Part shown: positions 60,273-64,000 of the stretch, piece after piece
How positions within the stretch are numbered: the first letter of the stretch is position 1
Layout: each line of letters opens with the position of its first letter
Assembly (NCBI RefSeq): GCF_003014485.1
Contig: NZ_PYGA01000007.1
Span: 1-64,000, forward strand
From: Murinocardiopsis flavida
Lineage (GTDB): Bacteria > Actinomycetota > Actinomycetes > Streptosporangiales > Streptosporangiaceae
Direction: 5' to 3'
Length of the DNA stretch: 64,000 nucleotides
The notes under the pieces: model-generated
What the model was told of the DNA's origin: nothing
Databases searched by the model: none
The model's input: the letters and a program-made list of their open reading frames with translations, nothing else
Program-made: the position numbers and the translations under genes

Positions 60273-60302
60273 ACCCCCGCCGCCGGGAAGGGCGACGGGG
60301 GT
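60273..60302 (-). terminator. terminator hairpin after yebC
   Basis: A 12-bp stem with one mismatch (60273-60284 with 60291-60302), flanked by GGAAC/GTTCC pairing, lies 15 nt after the yebC stop. Confidence 0.65.
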
Positions 60303-60317
60303 GCGTTCCGACCCGGG

Positions 60318-61067
60318 TCAGCCGATCTTCTCCATGACCTCGTCGGGGATGTCGGCGTTGGTGAACACGTTCTGCACGTCGTCGGAGTCCTCGAGGGCGT
60401 CGACGATGCGCATGACCTTCTTCGCGTTCTCCTCGTCCAGCGGGATCTCCAGGCTCGGCAGGAAACTCGACTCGGCCGACTCGTAGTCGATACCGGCCTC
60501 CTGAAGCGCGGTGCGCACCGACACGAGGTCCGTGGCCTCGCACACGACCTCGAACGCCTCGCCGATGTCGCTGACGTCCTCGCCCCCGGCCTCCAGCACC
60601 GCGAGGGTGACGTCGTCCTCGGTCGTGCCCTCCTTCGGCACGATGACGACGCCCTTGCGGTTGAACAGGTAGGACACGGACCCGGCGTCGGCCATGGTGC
60701 CGCCGTTGCGGGTGACCGCGACGCGGACCTCGGAGGTGGCGCGGTTGCGGTTGTCGGTCAGGCACTCGACCAGCAGCGCGACCCCGGCGGGGCCGTAGCC
60801 CTCGTACATGATGGTCTGCCAGTCGGCGCCGCCGGCCTCCTCGCCGCCGCCGCGCTTGCGGGCGCGCTCGATGTTGTCGATGGGGACGGAGTTCTTCTTC
60901 GCCTTCTGGATGGCGTCGAACAGGGTGGGGTTGCCGTCAGGGTCGCCGCCGCCCGTACGCGCAGCCACCTCGACGTTCTTGATGAGCTTCGCGAAGAGCT
61001 TGCTCCGCTTGGCGTCGACCACCGCCTTCTTGTGCTTGGTGGTGGCCCACTTGGAGTGGCCGCTCAT
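60318..61067 (-). CDS. YebC/TACO1-family transcriptional or translational regulator
   Basis: A 249-residue Yeb[23 protein letters not shown] at the N-terminus, [27 protein letters not shown], and the [19 protein letters not shown] segment mark the family. Recent work describes these as translation factors or DNA-binding regulators; the role here is undetermined. ATG overlaps the pdxT stop by four bases, so it is co-expressed with B6 synthesis. Confidence 0.93.
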   Translation of the reverse strand: MSGHSKWATTKHKKAVVDAKRSKLFAKLIKNVEVAARTGGGDPDGNPTLFDAIQKAKKNSVPIDNIERARKRGGGEEAGGADWQTIMYEGYGPAGVALLVECLTDNRNRATSEVRVAVTRNGGTMADAGSVSYLFNRKGVVIVPKEGTTEDDVTLAVLEAGGEDVSDIGEAFEVVCEATDLVSVRTALQEAGIDYESAESSFLPSLEIPLDEENAKKVMRIVDALEDSDDVQNVFTNADIPDEVMEKIG

Positions 61068-61672
61068 GCCTGTCCTTTCACCATGTCGACGAAGAGTCCG
61101 TGGATACGCGCGTCCCCTGTGAGTTCGGGATGGAACGAGGTCGCCAGTAGGCTCCCCTGCCGCACCGCGACGATCCTACCGGCCCGGTCACCGCTGGAGA
61201 CCTGGCCGATCGCGACCGTGTCCGTACCGATGGACTCGACCCACGGGGCGCGGATGAACAGCGCCTCGACCGGGTCGCCCGCGAGTCCGTCGATGCCGAC
61301 CTGCGCCTCGAAGGACTCGGACTGGCGGCCGAAGGCGTTGCGCCGCACGGTCATGTCGATGCCGCCGACGGTCTGCTGGTCGGCGGTACCGTCGAGGATG
61401 CGGTCGGCCAGCATGATCATGCCCGCGCAGGTGCCGTAGACCGGGAGCCCTTCGCCGACGTGCTTGCGCAGCGGGTCCATCAGGTCGTAGCGCACCGCGA
61501 GCTTGGACATGGTGGTCGACTCGCCGCCGGGGATGATCAGGCCGTCGACGTCGTCGAGCTGGTCGGCGCGCAGCACGGACCTGGTGCGCACCCCGAGTCC
61601 GCCGAGGACGCGCAGGTGCTCGGCGATGTCGCCCTGGAGGGCGAGCACACCGATGGTCGGTGGAGCGGACAA
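61064..61672 (-). CDS. pdxT: pyridoxal 5'-phosphate synthase glutaminase subunit
   Basis: A 202-residue class-I glutaminase that feeds ammonia to Pdx[27 protein letters not shown], the nucleophile [10 protein letters not shown] (Cys), and the His-Glu pair in SFHPELTGD. The TTG at 61672 is chosen because GAGG lies seven bases upstream and it gives the normal N-terminus; no ATG or GTG fits. ATGA overlap with yebC. Confidence 0.94.
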   Translation of the reverse strand: MSAPPTIGVLALQGDIAEHLRVLGGLGVRTRSVLRADQLDDVDGLIIPGGESTTMSKLAVRYDLMDPLRKHVGEGLPVYGTCAGMIMLADRILDGTADQQTVGGIDMTVRRNAFGRQSESFEAQVGIDGLAGDPVEALFIRAPWVESIGTDTVAIGQVSSGDRAGRIVAVRQGSLLATSFHPELTGDARIHGLFVDMVKGQA

Positions 61673-61817
61673 CAGGGGACCTCGCTTGCGGTAGTCCGGT
61701 TGGGGCGGCGGGCCGCGGGTTTCGGGGCGGCGGTGCCACTCCCGCGGTCCAAGCCTATTCGCCTGCCGGGACAACGGCCGAACCGCCGCCGCGCATTCCG
61801 CACCGGAGCGCGGCCCG

Positions 61818-62747
61818 TCACCCGTCCCCCGATCGGGGCGGCTCCGGCACCGGGAAGCGGCGCGCCTTGACGTCGTCGCCGCGGTTCCAGATGGCGGGCC
61901 GGTATGCCGCGGGGTCGGCGGCCGCCGCGGGGTCGGCCAGCACCTCGGCACGGGCGGCACGGGCGACGCCGACCATGCGCCGGTACTCGGCGAACACCTG
62001 GAGCTCGCCCTCGTCCGTCACCCAACCGGACCGGAAGGTGAGCCCGGCGAGTTCCTGGTAGTCCATGGGAAAGGACTCGAACGACAGGTGGTGCGCCGAG
62101 ACCGCCCAGTCGCGGAGGACGATCGGCGCCCCCTCCAGCACCAGCGCGCCGCTGCGCACCTCCACCAGGTGGCGGCGGACGTGGTCGTGGCTCTCAGGGC
62201 GGCCGCCCAGCCAGTCCCGGTACTCCGTCCAGCGGTCGCCGCCCGAGCGGTCCGGATCGGGTCCGAACCGCGCCAGCCCGTGGGTCTGCCAGCGGACGGT
62301 GCCATCGCCCACGCCGAGCGGCAGCGCCCGGCGCAGGGCGCGCGCGGCGCCGGTGGGCAGGGCGGACGCGGGAGGGCACCCGAACACGATGGGCATGGAC
62401 GGCTCGGCGTCGAACGGGTTGGGGTCGAGGAACGGCGGGCCGATGCACACGATGGTGCCGGGGCGGCGCTGGTACGACAGGCCCCACATCAACCGGGCGA
62501 GGAACCGCGCGCCGCGCAGGTCGCTGAGTATGTGCCAGGTGCCGTGGAAGTGGTTGACGGCGAACCGCACGTCGGTGCCCGGGCGCGGCGTGACCACGGT
62601 GTAGTCGCGGCCGTCGAGGCGCAGGTGGTGCCGGTGCAGCTTGAGTCGGTCGGCGGTACTCCTCCGGGCATCGGGACGGGGGGATTTTGCGGTCAGCGCA
62701 CTGCCTTTCCAAAAACGGCGATCGGGTCCCGACAGTGTGCCAGCCAC
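61818..62747 (-). CDS. conserved protein of unknown function, possibly DUF-type
   Basis: A roughly 309-residue protein with no signal or transmembrane segments. Segments such as FAVNHFHGTWHILSDLRGAR, LMWGLSYQRRPGTIVCIGPPFLDPNPFDAE and LSFESFPMDYQELAG look conserved and enzyme-like, but I do not recognise the family. The start is uncertain: a CTG at 62696 has the best site (GGAAAGG, seven bases before), the GTG at 62747 is the nearest conventional codon. It lies between pdxT and pdxS with a Uma2 gene, all on the same strand. Confidence 0.6.
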   Translation of the reverse strand: MAGTLSGPDRRFWKGSALTAKSPRPDARRSTADRLKLHRHHLRLDGRDYTVVTPRPGTDVRFAVNHFHGTWHILSDLRGARFLARLMWGLSYQRRPGTIVCIGPPFLDPNPFDAEPSMPIVFGCPPASALPTGAARALRRALPLGVGDGTVRWQTHGLARFGPDPDRSGGDRWTEYRDWLGGRPESHDHVRRHLVEVRSGALVLEGAPIVLRDWAVSAHHLSFESFPMDYQELAGLTFRSGWVTDEGELQVFAEYRRMVGVARAARAEVLADPAAAADPAAYRPAIWNRGDDVKARRFPVPEPPRSGDG

Positions 62748-62848
62748 CCCGACCACCGTCACCGCCTTTTCCCGCACCGGAAAGGACGGCGCACCGCTGC
62801 GCCCGCCCTTCTGCGGTGAGCGGCGCCCCGCCATGGCGTTGGCGGCGG

Positions 62849-63460
62849 TCAGGTGCCGGTCGTCCCGTAGCGGGGGAGCTTCGCGGTGTCGATCGACACC
62901 CCGGACAGCGGCTCGGGCAGCGCGACCGGGTCGCCGAACTTGAGCCGGTGCACCCCTTGGTACGCGCCGTCGCGAGGGTCGGAGTAGAGGACGATCTCCC
63001 CCTTGCGCGGATCGACCAGGAGGAAGATCGGGATCATCCACTCGGCGTAGGTGTGCACCTTGGCCACGGTGTCGGTGGTGGCGTTGCCCTTCGAGACGAC
63101 TTCCAAGGCGAGGTCGACGATGTCGGCGGTGAAGAGCCATTCGTCCTCTTCCTCCACCGCGCTGGGCAGCACGAGGAGGTCGGGAATGGCGTAGTCCTCG
63201 CTGTCGTCGTCGTTCTCGATGGAGGTCGTCTGAAGGCAGATCCGCTCCTCGGGGAGCTGCCGTTCAAGGGTCATCATGATCCGGGAGACGATGCCGTTGT
63301 GCCGTGCCGAGCGAGGCGGTGAAACGACGATTGCGCCATCGATGACCTCGGCCCGGTACGCGGGATAACGCGCGGCTATCCGGTCGGCGGCAGCACGAAG
63401 CCACCCCGCCTGCTGAAATGCCCCGGGGGATGCCTGTTCGCCGGACGCGGCGACCGCCAT
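62849..63460 (-). CDS. Uma2-family (DUF820) putative endonuclease
   Basis: A 203-residue protein of the Uma2/DUF820 PD-(D/E)XK-like fold. Marks: AEVIDGAIVVSPP, AIPDLLVLPS (Pro-Asp), LALEVVSKGN (Glu, Val, Ser) and the TTDTVAKVHTYAEWMIPIFLLVDPR core, which hold the predicted catalytic acids. ATG at 63460. Common in multicopy in cyanobacteria and actinobacteria with no settled function; some are thought to be nucleases of mobile origin. Confidence 0.85.
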   Translation of the reverse strand: MAVAASGEQASPGAFQQAGWLRAAADRIAARYPAYRAEVIDGAIVVSPPRSARHNGIVSRIMMTLERQLPEERICLQTTSIENDDDSEDYAIPDLLVLPSAVEEEDEWLFTADIVDLALEVVSKGNATTDTVAKVHTYAEWMIPIFLLVDPRKGEIVLYSDPRDGAYQGVHRLKFGDPVALPEPLSGVSIDTAKLPRYGTTGT

Positions 63461-63551
63461 GTGCCCCACCCCTTTTCGGGCACAGATCATAGTGCTCGGC
63501 TCCCTGCCGCTCCGGAGAACGAAGGTTCTCCGCAGGGTCACCCCGAAAAGG

Positions 63552-63584
63552 AAGGACGCCCGGTGGTGGGCACCGGGCGTCCTT
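63552..63584 (-). terminator. terminator after pdxS
   Basis: A perfect 14-bp stem (63552-63565 with 63571-63584) with a 5-nt loop is followed on the minus strand by a CCTTTTC tract, 13 nt after the pdxS stop. Confidence 0.8.
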
Positions 63585-63596
63585 GGGGTGGGGCGG

Positions 63597-64000
63597 TTAC
63601 CAGCCGCGGCCGGCGTAGCGCTGGGAGTCGTCGAGCTCTTCCAGGTTGATGCCGACCATCGCCTCGCCGAGGCCGCGCGAGACCTTGGCGAGGACCTCGG
63701 GGTCGTTGTAGTGCAGGGTGGCCTGGACGATGGCGTCGGCCCGCTTGGCGGGGTCGCCGGACTTGAAGATGCCCGAGCCGACGAAGACGCTCTGCGCGCC
63801 GAGCTGGCGCATCAGCGCGGCGTCGGCCGGGGTGGCGACGCCGCCGGCGGAGAACAGCGGGACGGGCAGCGCGCCCAGCTCCGCGACCTCCTTGACGACG
63901 TCGTAGGGCGCGCGCAACTCCTTGGCCGCGCCGAACAGCTCGGCGGCGTCGAGCGTGCCCAGGCGCTTGATCTCGCCCTGGATGGCGCGCATGTGCCGGG
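63597..64000 (-). CDS. pdxS: pyridoxal 5'-phosphate synthase subunit PdxS (3' end only)
   Basis: The last 133 or so residues of PdxS, the lyase that builds PLP with PdxT. The visible part has [35 protein letters not shown], and [17 protein letters not shown], holding the second phosphate site and the conserved Lys. The TAA stop is at 63597-63599 and the frame is open at 64000, so the 5' end lies beyond the window. pdxT is not directly adjacent: two extra genes lie between. Confidence 0.95.
   Translation of the reverse strand, partial: RHMRAIQGEIKRLGTLDAAELFGAAKELRAPYDVVKEVAELGALPVPLFSAGGVATPADAALMRQLGAQSVFVGSGIFKSGDPAKRADAIVQATLHYNDPEVLAKVSRGLGEAMVGINLEELDDSQRYAGRGW

Noticed and set aside
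57516-61439. 1307-residue open frame on the plus strand across ruvBAC and yebC
   Set aside because: Antisense shadow of conserved genes; no recognisable domain.

Overview
This is high-GC actinobacterial DNA. Evidence: third-position G/C throughout, many GTG and TTG starts, two conservon-type (Cvn) signalling clusters, DUF6167/DUF948 genes beside alaS, and an actinobacterial rRNA leader at the left edge. Gene order resembles Streptomyces and especially Streptosporangiales/Nocardiopsaceae. The family-level placement is an inference. No prophage, insertion sequence, CRISPR array or tRNA gene was recognised.

Layout. 1-757: leader and promoter of an rRNA operon transcribed leftward out of the window (16S lies beyond position 1), then the terminator and tyrS. 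2.2-5.1 kb: rightward genes for an alpha/beta hydrolase, a TetR regulator, a membrane protein and a secreted HNH nuclease. 5.2-12.9 kb: an incomplete conservon (A and C only), a divergent CbiX-like gene and a complete conservon (A-B-C-D), all leftward. 13.3-19.8 kb: the arginine operon argC-J-B-D-R-H, with an ARG-box promoter and without argF or argG. 19.9-23.5 kb: an amine-catabolism-like locus (FAD oxidoreductase, MarR, class-III aminotransferase). 23.8-31.5 kb: infC-rpmI-rplT, an RNA methyltransferase, a sensor kinase and pheS-pheT, all leftward. 32.0-39.1 kb: DUF948, DUF6167, alaS, ruvX, mltG and aroE, leftward with overlapping stop and start codons. 39.4-46.3 kb: a rightward block with a degenerate Ser/Thr kinase, a PAS-GAF-SpoIIE phosphatase carrying an apparent frameshift, a PAP2 phosphatase, a thioesterase and rarA. 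46.3-49.3 kb: divergent TetR and MMPL exporter genes with palindromic operators between them. 49.4-64 kb: aspS, an MBL hydrolase, DUF349, relA, apt, yajC, ruvB-ruvA-ruvC, yebC, pdxT, two accessory genes and the 3' end of pdxS.

How the genes work together. Most of the window is housekeeping: four aminoacyl-tRNA synthetases (Tyr, Phe, Ala, Asp), IF3/L35/L20, arginine synthesis, Holliday-junction resolution, stringent response, purine salvage and vitamin B6 synthesis. The most distinctive parts are the paired conservons, the inserted signalling block at 39-45 kb, RNA-level control signals around infC (an ATC start, a leader terminator, and a perfect hairpin before rpmI), a decapeptide-repeat MltG, and a 46-bp near-perfect palindrome where secD-secF would be expected. 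I found no clearly new defence or biosynthetic system; the paired conservons are the nearest to an under-described one.
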